Shown: positions 17,343-26,129 of the stretch, one piece after another | How positions within the stretch are numbered: the first letter of the stretch is position 1 | How the letters are laid out: each line of letters starts with the position of its first letter | NCBI GenBank assembly: GCA_036570425.1 | Contig: DATCYF010000023.1 | Span: forward strand, 62,001-126,000 | Source of the DNA: Rhizorhapis sp036570425 | GTDB taxonomy: Bacteria; Pseudomonadota; Alphaproteobacteria; Sphingomonadales; Sphingomonadaceae | Reading direction: 5' to 3' | Length of the DNA: 64,000 nt | Notes under the pieces: model-generated | The model's input: the letters and a program-made list of their open reading frames with translations, nothing else | Database searches by the model: none | What the model was told of the DNA's origin: nothing | Program-made: the position numbers and the translations under genes

Positions 17343-18509
17343 ATGAGAGGACGGAGGATGGATCAGTCGCTTGATTTCGCCCTTGGCGAAAATGCGGACA
17401 TGATCCGCGAAACTACCGCGCGCTTTGCCGCCGACCGCATCGCCCCGTTGGCAGCGCAGATTGATGCGGAGGATTGGTTTCCGCGCGACCTCTGGCCTGA
17501 AATGGGGCAGCTTGGGCTGCATGGCGTCACCGTCGAGCAGGAATGGGGCGGCCTGGGCCTTGGTTATCTGGAACATGTGGTGGCGGTGGAGGAAGTTTCC
17601 CGCGCGTCCGCGTCGATGGGCCTCTCTTATGGCGCGCATTCCAACCTCTGCGTTAATCAGATCCGGCGCTGGGGCAATGATGCTCAGAAGGGAAAATACC
17701 TGCCGAAGCTAATCTCCGGCGAGCATCTGGGGTCGTTAGCCATGTCGGAGACAGGCGCCGGATCGGACGTGGTCGGCATGAAGCTGAAAGCTGAAAGGCG
17801 GGGCGGTCGTTACGTCCTGAACGGGACAAAATTCTGGATCACCAATGGCGCTTATGCCGATACGCTGGTCGTCTATGCCAGGACCAGCGATGGACCGCGC
17901 GGGATAACGGCCTTCCTGATCGAAAAGGACATGCCCGGCTTCTCCGTTGGACAAAAAATCGAAAAAATGGGCATGCGCGGATCTCCAACCGCCGAATTGG
18001 TGTTCGATGATTGTGAAGTTCCGGCGGAAAATATGATGGGCCCTGAAAATGGCGGCGTGGCAGTGCTGATGAGCGGCCTTGATTATGAGCGCGCCGTGCT
18101 TGCCGGCATTCAGATCGGAATCATGCAAGCCTGCCTGGACGTGGTGCTGCCCTATGTCCGCGAACGCAAACAGTTTGGGCAACCGATTGGAAGATTCCAA
18201 TTGATGCAGGCGAAGATCGCCGACATGTATGTCGCGCTCAATTCGGCGCGAGCCTATGTTTACGCTGTCGCGCGCAGTTGCGACGCTGGAAAAGCGACTC
18301 GCTTCGACGCGGCGGGCGCGATCCTGCTGGCCAGCGAAAATGCCGTCAAGGTGGCGCTGGAGGCTATTCAGGCATTGGGCGGTGCGGGATATACGAAGGA
18401 TTGGCCGGTCGAGCGCTATATGCGCGACGCCAAACTGCTCGATATTGGCGCAGGTACGAACGAAATCCGGCGGATGTTGATCGGCCGTGAACTGATAGGC
18501 ACGGTATGA
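17343..18509 (+). CDS. ivd: Isovaleryl-CoA dehydrogenase
   Basis: FAD enzyme oxidising isovaleryl-CoA to 3-methylcrotonyl-CoA in leucine breakdown. The acyl-CoA dehydrogenase fold is complete, with the AMSETGAGSD and WITNGAYAD substrate/FAD regions. The catalytic glutamate sits in SGLDYERAVLAG, which is the position specific to isovaleryl-CoA dehydrogenases rather than to medium-chain enzymes. Two starts compete: ATG 17343 (388 residues) with a moderate AAGAAG site, and ATG 17358 (MDQSLDF, the family start), whose GGAGG touches the ATG. Its stop overlaps the next start (ATGA), so it heads an operon of six coupled genes. Confidence 0.94.
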   Translation: MRGRRMDQSLDFALGENADMIRETTARFAADRIAPLAAQIDAEDWFPRDLWPEMGQLGLHGVTVEQEWGGLGLGYLEHVVAVEEVSRASASMGLSYGAHSNLCVNQIRRWGNDAQKGKYLPKLISGEHLGSLAMSETGAGSDVVGMKLKAERRGGRYVLNGTKFWITNGAYADTLVVYARTSDGPRGITAFLIEKDMPGFSVGQKIEKMGMRGSPTAELVFDDCEVPAENMMGPENGGVAVLMSGLDYERAVLAGIQIGIMQACLDVVLPYVRERKQFGQPIGRFQLMQAKIADMYVALNSARAYVYAVARSCDAGKATRFDAAGAILLASENAVKVALEAIQALGGAGYTKDWPVERYMRDAKLLDIGAGTNEIRRMLIGRELIGTV

Positions 18510-18778
18510 GCGAACTGCTCCTGACCGTGCTTCAGTGGTATGGCGCGGCCGCGGGGGCGGTGGCAGCCCTTATTGTTTCTCTCAACATCGGGCGGCGACC
18601 CACGGGCTGGGCATTCGTGATCTTCGTCACTTCCTCGATTGCCCTGATCGGGTGGGGCTTCCTGAATGATGAGGGGAAGGGGATCGGGACGCAGAATGTG
18701 ATTCTGCTCGTGATCAACCTGATCGGCGTCTATCGTTATCTGATCGCGCGAGAAAAGCCGCGAAAGGCGAAGGCATGA
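18506..18778 (+). CDS. Small membrane protein in the leucine operon, function unknown
   Basis: 90 residues with three hydrophobic segments (about 5-27, 34-53 and 63-80) and a basic C-terminus (REKPRKAKA). It overlaps ivd by ATGA and the carboxylase beta gene by ATGA, so it is translated with them. I do not recognise a characterised family. The context suggests a link with leucine or isovalerate metabolism, or simply a conserved passenger. Confidence 0.75.
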   Translation: MSELLLTVLQWYGAAAGAVAALIVSLNIGRRPTGWAFVIFVTSSIALIGWGFLNDEGKGIGTQNVILLVINLIGVYRYLIAREKPRKAKA

Positions 18779-20373
18779 GTGCGCCCGTCCTGAACAGCAG
18801 GATAGCGCCGGGCAGCGACGGGTTTCGTGCTAATGCCGCCCATAACCGCGCCCTGCGGGATGAACTTCATGCACGCGTGGCACAGGCCGGACTCGGTGGA
18901 CCTGAGAAGAATCGGGAGCGTCATATCGCCCGGGGCAAGCTGTTGCCCCGCGAACGCGTGGAGCGCCTGCTCGACGCTGGTTCTCCCTTCCTTGAAATCG
19001 GCCAGCTTGCCGCCTGCGACATGTACAACGGCGAAGTGCCCGGCGCGGGAATCATTGCGGGCATTGGCCGCATATCGGGGCGACAGGTCATGATCGTCTG
19101 CAACGATGCGACGGTGAAAGGCGGCACCTATTATCCGCTGACGGTAAAAAAGCACCTGCGCGCGCAGGAAATCGCGGCGGAAAATCGGCTGCCATGCGTT
19201 TATCTGGTTGATTCGGGTGGGGCGAACCTGCCTTATCAGGCAGAGGTTTTTCCTGACCGCGAGCATTTCGGCCGCATCTTCTACAATCAGGCGCAGATGA
19301 GCGCACAAGGCATTTTCCAGATCGCTTGCGTCATGGGAAGCTGCACTGCGGGCGGGGCGTATGTTCCGGCCATGTCGGACGAGACCGTGATTGTGCGCAA
19401 TCAGGGAACGATCTTCCTTGCCGGCCCTCCGCTGGTGAAAGCCGCGACAGGTGAGGAGATTTCGGCTGAGGAGCTGGGCGGCGCCGAGACGCACGGCCGG
19501 CAATCCGGATTGGTCGATCATGTGGCCGAAAATGACGAACATGCGCTTACCATCGTTCGGGACATTGTATCGACTTTGCCACAGACTCCGCCCAACATGA
19601 TGTGCAGGGAGCCTCGGCTTCCCAAATATGATCCCGACGAGCTATATGGAATCATCCCTTGCGATGTTCGCACGCCCTATGATGTGCACGAAATCATCGC
19701 CCGGCTTGTTGATGACAGCCGGTTTCACGAATTCAAAGCGCTCTATGGCAGTTCGCTCGTGTGCGGTTTCGCCCATATTTGGGGAATCCCCGTAGCTGTT
19801 CTGGCTAATAATGGTGTGTTGTTCAGTGAAAGCGCCCTGAAGGGAGCGCATTTCATAGAACTGGCCTGCCAACGCCGCATACCGCTGCTGTTTCTGCAGA
19901 ACATTTCCGGTTTCATGGTTGGCGGCAAATATGAGGCGGAGGGTATTTCCAAACATGGCGCAAAGCTGGTCACAGCGGTTGCCACTGCCAGCGTGCCCAA
20001 GGTGACAGTGCTGATCGGAGGCAGCTTTGGCGCAGGCAATTATGGCATGTGTGGCCGGGCTTATTCGCCACGTTTCCTTTTCACCTGGCCCAACAGCCGG
20101 ATCAGCGTGATGGGTGGCGAACAGGCGGCAAGCGTACTCGCAAGCGTGCACCGCAATTCAGAGCGCTGGACAGCCGAAGAGGCCGAGGCTTTCAAAGCGC
20201 CGATTCGCAAAACATATGAGGACGAAGGCAGCCCCTGGCACGCAACGGCGCGCCTGTGGGACGATGGGGTGATTGACCCCGTGCAGACTCGCGATGTGCT
20301 CGGGCTGGCCTTTACGGCGACGCTGCACGCGCCCATAGCGGAGCGCGCGAACTTCGGCGTGTTCCGAATGTGA
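18775..20373 (+). CDS. mccB: Methylcrotonyl-CoA carboxylase, carboxyltransferase (beta) subunit
   Basis: Transfers CO2 from carboxybiotin to 3-methylcrotonyl-CoA, giving 3-methylglutaconyl-CoA. The two crotonase-like halves of the carboxyltransferase domain are seen, with GGAYVPAMSDE and FLAGPPLVKAATGE, which are characteristic of MCC rather than propionyl-CoA carboxylase. 532 residues is the usual size. It begins by ATGA overlap with the small membrane gene; 88 bases separate it from the alpha subunit. Confidence 0.94.
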   Translation: MSAPVLNSRIAPGSDGFRANAAHNRALRDELHARVAQAGLGGPEKNRERHIARGKLLPRERVERLLDAGSPFLEIGQLAACDMYNGEVPGAGIIAGIGRISGRQVMIVCNDATVKGGTYYPLTVKKHLRAQEIAAENRLPCVYLVDSGGANLPYQAEVFPDREHFGRIFYNQAQMSAQGIFQIACVMGSCTAGGAYVPAMSDETVIVRNQGTIFLAGPPLVKAATGEEISAEELGGAETHGRQSGLVDHVAENDEHALTIVRDIVSTLPQTPPNMMCREPRLPKYDPDELYGIIPCDVRTPYDVHEIIARLVDDSRFHEFKALYGSSLVCGFAHIWGIPVAVLANNGVLFSESALKGAHFIELACQRRIPLLFLQNISGFMVGGKYEAEGISKHGAKLVTAVATASVPKVTVLIGGSFGAGNYGMCGRAYSPRFLFTWPNSRISVMGGEQAASVLASVHRNSERWTAEEAEAFKAPIRKTYEDEGSPWHATARLWDDGVIDPVQTRDVLGLAFTATLHAPIAERANFGVFRM

Positions 20374-20461
20374 TGCGGGCGATTCACCTCTGCCCTTTGG
20401 TCGTGCTTCGCGGGGGCTTCCTCCGGGAAACAGGCTCGCTGAGGATTCAGGATGCTTCGCC

Positions 20462-22405
20462 ATGATCCAATCGCTCCTCATCGCCAATCGCGGAGAGATC
20501 GCTTGCCGGATCATTCGCACGGCGCGCCAGATGGGCATTCGAACTATCGCCGTTTATTCGGATGCGGACGCGAAGGCGCTGCACGTCGGCCAGGCCGATG
20601 AAGCGATTCATATCGGACCTTCGCCTGCCATAGAAAGCTATCTTGCTGGCGATAAAATCCTCGCCGCCGCGAAGGCTAGCGGGGCGGAAGCAATTCATCC
20701 GGGCTATGGTTTCCTTTCCGAGAACGCCGATTTTGCGCAATCCGTCATAGATGCGGGATTGATCTGGGTAGGACCCCAGCCGGAAAGCATCGGGGCCATG
20801 GGCTTGAAGGATGCAGCCAAGAAACGGATGCAGGAAGCCGGTGTCCCGACCACACCCGGCTATTTGGGTGAGGATCAATCGCCCGAACGCCTCGCTAGCG
20901 AAGCGGACATCATCGGTTATCCAATCCTTATCAAAGCTGTCGCAGGGGGCGGAGGTAAGGGGATGCGCAGGGTCGATCGGTCCGAAGATTTTGCGGACGC
21001 CCTGCAATCCTGCCAGCGTGAGGCAGCGTCCAGTTTCAGCAATGCGCATGTGCTGCTCGAAAAATGGATCGTCAGCCCACGCCATATCGAGGTGCAGGTT
21101 TTCGGCGATGTGCATGGCAACATCGTCCATCTTTTTGAACGGGATTGCTCGTTACAGCGCCGCCACCAGAAAGTGATTGAAGAGGCCCCCGCGCCCGGGA
21201 TGGATCATGCGACACGGCAAGCCATTTGCGCAGCCGCTGTTCGCGCCGCGAAAGCGGTCGATTATGTAGGCGCCGGCACAATTGAATTCATTGCAGACGT
21301 CAGCAATGGGCTCTCCGCCGATCGCACCTGGTTCATGGAGATGAACACGCGTCTTCAGGTCGAACATCCAGTGACGGAGGCAATCACCGGCGTCGATCTG
21401 GTCGAATGGCAGCTTCGAGTCGCGAACGGCGAACCGTTACCCAAGCGGCAGGAGGAATTATCCATCAACGGCTGGGCGATGGAAGCGCGCCTTTATGCGG
21501 AAGATCCGGCTAATGATTTTCTGCCGAGCACGGGGGCGCTGGCATATTTCCGTGTGCCTGATGGTCTGGCGCGTATTGATAGCGGCGTCGAGGAAGGCGG
21601 CATGGTTTCGTCTTTCTATGATCCCATGATCGCGAAGCTGATTGTTCACGCGCCGGAACGGGGTTTGGCTCTGCGGCAACTGGCTCAAGCTGCCGGTGCG
21701 TGCAGGGTTTGGCCCGTCAAGACCAACGCCGGTTTCCTCCGCCGGCTCTTGCTTCACCCCGAAATCGATGCGGGGCGGGTGCAAACGAGCTTTATCAATA
21801 CCCATCTGGCGGAATTGGCAGCGCCCATTGAACCTGATGCCGTAATGCTTCGGCTGGCGGCGGCGGCGCTGATGTTTTGCCAAGCCGATGGCTATGCACC
21901 CGAACAGACCAGCGGCATACTGAGTCGCCATCGCGCGGCGCCCCCGCAGCCCTGGACAGACAATCCTGGTTTTCGCATGAACGCTTCTCCGCGCGTGCAG
22001 GTGCGGATGAAGATCGACGAAAGCGTCAGGACTGTCGTGCTTGACCAAAAGGATCTGACCATCCCGGTAGGCGTATGGATCGAAACTGCCGGTGATATGC
22101 TTCTGATCGGACGGCCGGGTGAACTGTTCGCCTGCACTTTATCACAGCCGCGAGGCTCAGGCGGTGGCGCTGCTCTGGATGGCGCAATCATCTCTCCGAT
22201 GCCGGGCAGGCTGATCTCGGTCGCTGTGGCGGAAGGCGAATGGGTGACAAAGGGCCAGAAACTCGTCACGCTGGAAGCCATGAAGATGGAGCACAGCCTT
22301 GTCGCCCCTTTCAACGGAATGGTGGCTGAACTGAATGTCGTCGAAGGTGCGCAAGTCACGGAGGGAATGCTCCTTGCGCGAGTCGTACGGGAAGCTGCGT
22401 CATGA
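20462..22405 (+). CDS. mccA: Methylcrotonyl-CoA carboxylase, biotin carboxylase (alpha) subunit
   Basis: Biotin carboxylase domain at residues 1-450 (RGEIACRI, the ATP-grasp GGGGKGMR loop, the EMNTRLQVEHPVTE catalytic motif), a linker/BT region, and a C-terminal biotin carrier domain with the biotinylated lysine K608 in LEAMKMEHS. 647 residues fits MCC alpha. It forms the complete carboxylase with mccB. Its stop overlaps the MaoC start (ATGA). Confidence 0.94.
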   Translation: MIQSLLIANRGEIACRIIRTARQMGIRTIAVYSDADAKALHVGQADEAIHIGPSPAIESYLAGDKILAAAKASGAEAIHPGYGFLSENADFAQSVIDAGLIWVGPQPESIGAMGLKDAAKKRMQEAGVPTTPGYLGEDQSPERLASEADIIGYPILIKAVAGGGGKGMRRVDRSEDFADALQSCQREAASSFSNAHVLLEKWIVSPRHIEVQVFGDVHGNIVHLFERDCSLQRRHQKVIEEAPAPGMDHATRQAICAAAVRAAKAVDYVGAGTIEFIADVSNGLSADRTWFMEMNTRLQVEHPVTEAITGVDLVEWQLRVANGEPLPKRQEELSINGWAMEARLYAEDPANDFLPSTGALAYFRVPDGLARIDSGVEEGGMVSSFYDPMIAKLIVHAPERGLALRQLAQAAGACRVWPVKTNAGFLRRLLLHPEIDAGRVQTSFINTHLAELAAPIEPDAVMLRLAAAALMFCQADGYAPEQTSGILSRHRAAPPQPWTDNPGFRMNASPRVQVRMKIDESVRTVVLDQKDLTIPVGVWIETAGDMLLIGRPGELFACTLSQPRGSGGGAALDGAIISPMPGRLISVAVAEGEWVTKGQKLVTLEAMKMEHSLVAPFNGMVAELNVVEGAQVTEGMLLARVVREAAS

Positions 22406-22854
22406 GCGGCCGATATTTCGACCAATGGACTGTTGGCGACACCATCGCCCATCCCATCCGTCGCACCGTCACCGAAACAGACAATCTTCTCTTCACGGCG
22501 ATGACTCATAATCCGCAGCCACTGCATCTGGACGCAGAGGCGGCGGCGGCTTCTGAATTCGGACAAATTCTTGTCAATGGCACCTTTACATTTGCTCTGA
22601 TGATTGGCCTTTCGGTGGGTGAGACGACGTTGGGCACCCTCGTTGCCAATCTGGGCTATGACAAGGTGATGATGCCAAAGCCCGTCTTCATCGGCGACAC
22701 GCTTCGCTGCGAAACGGAGGTGACGGAACTGCGCCAGAGCCGTTCACGACCGCACGCGGGCATTGTGACCTTCGGCCATCGCCTGATCAATCAACGGGAG
22801 GAAATCGTCTGCCGATGTCAGCGCATGGCGCTCATCCAAAAGGTTCCGGCATGA
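22402..22854 (+). CDS. MaoC-family enoyl-CoA hydratase
   Basis: A 150-residue single hot-dog protein. The hydratase-2 motif is present in the variant form NPQPLH (N37, H42), where Asn replaces the usual catalytic Asp of the GDxNPxH signature; the same replacement is seen in some hydratases acting on branched or dicarboxylic acyl-CoAs (my recollection, not checked). Its place directly after mccBA suggests it hydrates 3-methylglutaconyl-CoA or a related intermediate, replacing the usual crotonase-type enzyme. Coupled by ATGA overlaps to mccA and to the lyase. Confidence 0.85.
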   Translation: MSGRYFDQWTVGDTIAHPIRRTVTETDNLLFTAMTHNPQPLHLDAEAAAASEFGQILVNGTFTFALMIGLSVGETTLGTLVANLGYDKVMMPKPVFIGDTLRCETEVTELRQSRSRPHAGIVTFGHRLINQREEIVCRCQRMALIQKVPA

Positions 22855-23690
22855 GGCTGCGCTCACTCCTCTTTGTACCGGGGGATCAGCCGGAACGGTT
22901 TGAAAAGGCAGCGGCCAGCGGAACGGATGCGGTGATTCTCGATCTGGAGGACAGCGTTAGCCCTGCCAACAAGGCGAAGGCGCGGACGGCCGTTGCCGCC
23001 TGGTTGAAGGAAAGCGAAGGCCGCCTCGCCCGATTTGTTCGACTCAACCCGCTGAATAGCGGCCTCGTCGATGCCGATCTGGATGCCGTCATTGGGGCCG
23101 GAGCCGATGCGTTGGTGCTTTCCAAGGCGGAGGGTGCCGCCTCGGTCCAGGCACTCGCGGCCAAGTTGCAAGGATTTCAAATTCCGATTCTACCGATTGC
23201 GACTGAAACGCCTGCCGCCATTTTCCAGCTCGGCAGCTATGTGGAGGTTTCGGATCAGCTTTGCGGCCTTACCTGGGGCGCTGAAGACTTGCCTGCAGCC
23301 ATCGGCGCCGCCACTTCGAGGGAAGAGGATGGCAGCTATACGCCCCCTTATGAAATCGTACGGGCGCTGACGCTCTTTGGCGCGCATGCAGCGACCGTTC
23401 CGGCCATAGAGACTGTCTATCCCGCTATCACCGATACCGAAGGCCTGGCCGCCTATGCTGCACGGGCAAGACGGGACGGGTTTACCGGCATGATGGCGAT
23501 CCATCCGGCGCAGATTCCAGTGATCAACGCAGCCTTCACGCCAACCGTGGAAGAGATCGCCCATGCCCGCGCGGTTATTGCCGCTTTTGCGGCCCATCCT
23601 GATGCGGGGGTATTGCGACTGGACGACCATATGGTCGACCGCCCACATTTAACGCAGGCTCAGCACATCCTGGCGCAGGCTGGCCTGTAA
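22851..23690 (+). CDS. HpcH/HpaI-family (CitE-like) CoA ester lyase
   Basis: A 279-residue TIM-barrel lyase of the citrate-lyase-beta / malyl-CoA lyase family. Signature elements are LFVPGDQPE, ILDLEDSV (metal-binding Glu/Asp region), RLNPLNSG and LTWGAEDLPAAIG. ATG 22851 overlaps the MaoC stop; an in-frame start at 22815 lies inside that gene. Members cleave malyl-, methylmalyl- or citramalyl-CoA. No HMGL-type 3-hydroxy-3-methylglutaryl-CoA lyase is in the operon, so this protein may perform or bypass that last step (inference). Confidence 0.87.
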   Translation: MRLRSLLFVPGDQPERFEKAAASGTDAVILDLEDSVSPANKAKARTAVAAWLKESEGRLARFVRLNPLNSGLVDADLDAVIGAGADALVLSKAEGAASVQALAAKLQGFQIPILPIATETPAAIFQLGSYVEVSDQLCGLTWGAEDLPAAIGAATSREEDGSYTPPYEIVRALTLFGAHAATVPAIETVYPAITDTEGLAAYAARARRDGFTGMMAIHPAQIPVINAAFTPTVEEIAHARAVIAAFAAHPDAGVLRLDDHMVDRPHLTQAQHILAQAGL

Positions 23691-23706
23691 CGCATTGCCG
23701 ATGCGC

Positions 23707-24780
23707 TTATTCCTCCGCTGGCGCTCCATTCTGCTTCGATCGTTCCTCCAGAAACACTTTGATCATGGCGACGATGGGATCAGCAAGGAAGAGGCCTAGA
23801 ATACCGAACAAGGCCCCGAATAATATCTGCGCCCCCAGGACCAGAGCGGGGGCCAGATCGACAGCCCGCTTGGCTACGACCGGAACGATCAGATAGCCGT
23901 CCACCGTCTGCACGATCAGATAGACGACGACGGCATAGAGTCCCGTATTCACTCCTGCCGAAAAGCCGACGAGCACAATGAGCACGCCCGAAATAATCGC
24001 GCCGATATTGGGAAGGAAGGCCAATATGCCGGTCAGCACACCCAGAAGCGTTGCCATCGGCACGCCACCCAGCATCAGTAATATCCAGGTGCCGAAGCCT
24101 TCCACCGCCATGCCGATCAGACGCCCGGCCATCAGCCGTCGCAACGTCCACGCCATTTTGTCGGCGGTTTTGTAGAAAGCCGCGCGGCGGCTCATCGGCA
24201 GCATCCATGCGACGCCCCGTTCATATATACGGGGTTCGAGCGCGATGAAAATCGCAAGAACCAGCATCATAACCAGGCTGGTGAAGGTCCCAACCACCGA
24301 ACTGACTGCCGCCGTGACCTTGCCGAATGATCCCAATATCTGGGTTCCCAGCGTTTTGAGATCTGCGGGCGTTGCGGTAAAGCCCCGATCAGTGGCGAAC
24401 GCGCTGATCTTGGTTATCTGGACTTCGATGATCTGCTGCATCGCCGAAGCCTGAGCCGAAAGTTGCGATCCAGTCAGCCAGACCGTCCAACCCAGGAAAC
24501 AGAACAGCGCCAGAATGATGACGGTCAGCCGCCAGCCTCTCCCAATCGGCAGAATCCGGCCAAGCAAGCGGGTGCCGCCATCCAGCATCGATGTGATGAC
24601 CAGCGCCCCGAGGATGAGGAGAATCGGCTGAGCGAGCAACACCAGAAAGGCAATGGAAATGGCTAGGCCAAACCAGACGGCCGCCTTCTGCATTTCGCGC
24701 CGGACCAGGGGATCGTGCATTTCCGAAGGACCGGGGGCTTCCACATGGGTATGTCCGGATTGCTCGCGCTGTGCGTTCAT
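23707..24780 (-). CDS. AI-2E family transporter (PerM/YdiK type)
   Basis: A 357-residue inner-membrane protein with about eight hydrophobic segments arranged as in the AI-2E exporter family: paired N-terminal helices (LVLLAQPILLILGALVI), a central soluble loop, then the conserved LGVLTGILAFLPNIGAIISG region. Substrates of most members are unknown; some move Na+ or autoinducer-2. The ATG overlaps the lepB stop (ATGA), so both are co-translated. Likely last gene of the leftward pyrE-pdxJ-acpS-lepB unit. Confidence 0.88.
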   Translation of the reverse strand: MNAQREQSGHTHVEAPGPSEMHDPLVRREMQKAAVWFGLAISIAFLVLLAQPILLILGALVITSMLDGGTRLLGRILPIGRGWRLTVIILALFCFLGWTVWLTGSQLSAQASAMQQIIEVQITKISAFATDRGFTATPADLKTLGTQILGSFGKVTAAVSSVVGTFTSLVMMLVLAIFIALEPRIYERGVAWMLPMSRRAAFYKTADKMAWTLRRLMAGRLIGMAVEGFGTWILLMLGGVPMATLLGVLTGILAFLPNIGAIISGVLIVLVGFSAGVNTGLYAVVVYLIVQTVDGYLIVPVVAKRAVDLAPALVLGAQILFGALFGILGLFLADPIVAMIKVFLEERSKQNGAPAEE

Positions 24781-25682
24781 CTATTCTCCTTCGCGGAAGT
24801 GGAACGGGCAGGGTGCAGGCTGGCGCCCGCACGACCGCTTCTTAAAGACGATAACCAACTCGCCGGGTTCCATCCTGTCGATCCATTCAATGAAAATGTG
24901 ATAAATTCGGCACGTCCCCCAATGCTTTCGACCGGCACAGGGCCGCCAAGCCCGTCCTCGTCCAGGCTGACGCGGCTATCGGCCGACCGATCGCGATTGT
25001 CACCCATAAGGAACAGATGGTCGGACGGTATTTTGATCGGTCCATACCAATCCAGTGCCTGATCGCCCAGATCTACGATGTCGTAATATCGCCCATTGGG
25101 AAGGGTTTCGCGCTTGATCGGCAAATCGCAATACGCGGTTCCATCGGCCTCCATACGCTTGCGGCCGGGGAATTGATCAGGCGCACAGGGCGCGTTCTCG
25201 TCAACAGCCAGATGAAGATCCGGCCGCGTTTCCTGCTTGACCGGCACTCCATTCAATATGACCTGCCCATCGCGTATTTCTATTGTGTCGCCGGGCAGGC
25301 CGATAACACGCTTGATGTAATCGCTGCTCTTACCCCGGGGCGTGACTATGACGATGTCTCCGCGCTCAGGCAAACGGCCCAGCAGCCGACCTTTTATAGG
25401 GGACAGAACATGGAATGATGGCGACACATAGGACCAGCCATAAGGATATTTGCTGACCACCAGCCTGTCACCGACCAGAAGACGCGGCATCATGGATTCC
25501 GATGGAATGTAAAAGGGTTTCGCGATGAAGCTGTGAAATGCCAGAACCGCCACGATCAGGAAGAAAATGCTCCGCGCTTCGGCCTTCCAGTCGGTCCGGT
25601 CCTTTTTCTTCTCGCCGTCTGCGTCCTGCCTCGGCAACTCGTGTTTTTCAGCCTGTTCCAGATCGGCCATGTCTGCATCCAT
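24777..25682 (-). CDS. lepB: Signal peptidase I
   Basis: Cleaves signal peptides at the outer face of the inner membrane. One N-terminal membrane segment (about residues 37-52) precedes the catalytic domain. Catalytic S63 lies in IPSESMMP and the general-base K124 in DYIKRVIGLPGD; the GDNRDRSADSR motif is also present. 301 residues. In-frame ATGs at 25682 and 25670 are both possible. Sits 45 bases downstream of acpS. Confidence 0.95.
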   Translation of the reverse strand: MDADMADLEQAEKHELPRQDADGEKKKDRTDWKAEARSIFFLIVAVLAFHSFIAKPFYIPSESMMPRLLVGDRLVVSKYPYGWSYVSPSFHVLSPIKGRLLGRLPERGDIVIVTPRGKSSDYIKRVIGLPGDTIEIRDGQVILNGVPVKQETRPDLHLAVDENAPCAPDQFPGRKRMEADGTAYCDLPIKRETLPNGRYYDIVDLGDQALDWYGPIKIPSDHLFLMGDNRDRSADSRVSLDEDGLGGPVPVESIGGRAEFITFSLNGSTGWNPASWLSSLRSGRAGASLHPARSTSAKENR

Positions 25683-25727
25683 TCGGCTTTCGCCCTTTCG
25701 GTGTCCGTTCCGGGCGTGACCTTGCCT

Positions 25728-26129
25728 TCAGGCGGGCACGGCCTCAATTATCACAAATGCCTGAGCCCACGGATGATCATCCGTCAGCGTCAGGTGAACG
25801 AGCGGTCTATAGCCATCCGGAACCAGCGATTCCAGCCGCACCAGCGCGCCGCCAGTGAGTTTCAGCGTTGGCGCGCCGGAGGGGGCGTTCACCACGCCAA
25901 TGTCGCGCATGAAAACACCCGCCCTGAAACCGGTGCCCACTGCCTTGGAGAAAGCCTCCTTGGCAGCGAAGCGTTTGGCATAGGTTCCCGCCCGAGTATG
26001 CGGACGCCTGGCCGCTTTGGCGCGCTCTGTATCGGTAAAGACCCGCGCCTCAAACCGCTCGCCGAAACGGTCGAGCGAATTCTGGATGCGTTCGATATTG
26101 CAGAGGTCCGATCCCAACCCGATAATCAC
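25728..26129 (-). CDS. acpS: Holo-[acyl-carrier-protein] synthase
   Basis: Transfers the phosphopantetheine arm of CoA to acyl carrier protein. Metal ligands D8 (GLGSDL) and E58 (RFAAKEAFSKA) are in place. 133 residues is normal for the AcpS type. The start overlaps the pdxJ stop (ATGA), the common pdxJ-acpS-lepB order. Confidence 0.96.
   Translation of the reverse strand: MIIGLGSDLCNIERIQNSLDRFGERFEARVFTDTERAKAARRPHTRAGTYAKRFAAKEAFSKAVGTGFRAGVFMRDIGVVNAPSGAPTLKLTGGALVRLESLVPDGYRPLVHLTLTDDHPWAQAFVIIEAVPA

Noticed and set aside
20374..20461. Possible small gene between mccB and mccA
   Set aside because: Only 88 bases, without a start plus ribosome site giving a sensible protein.
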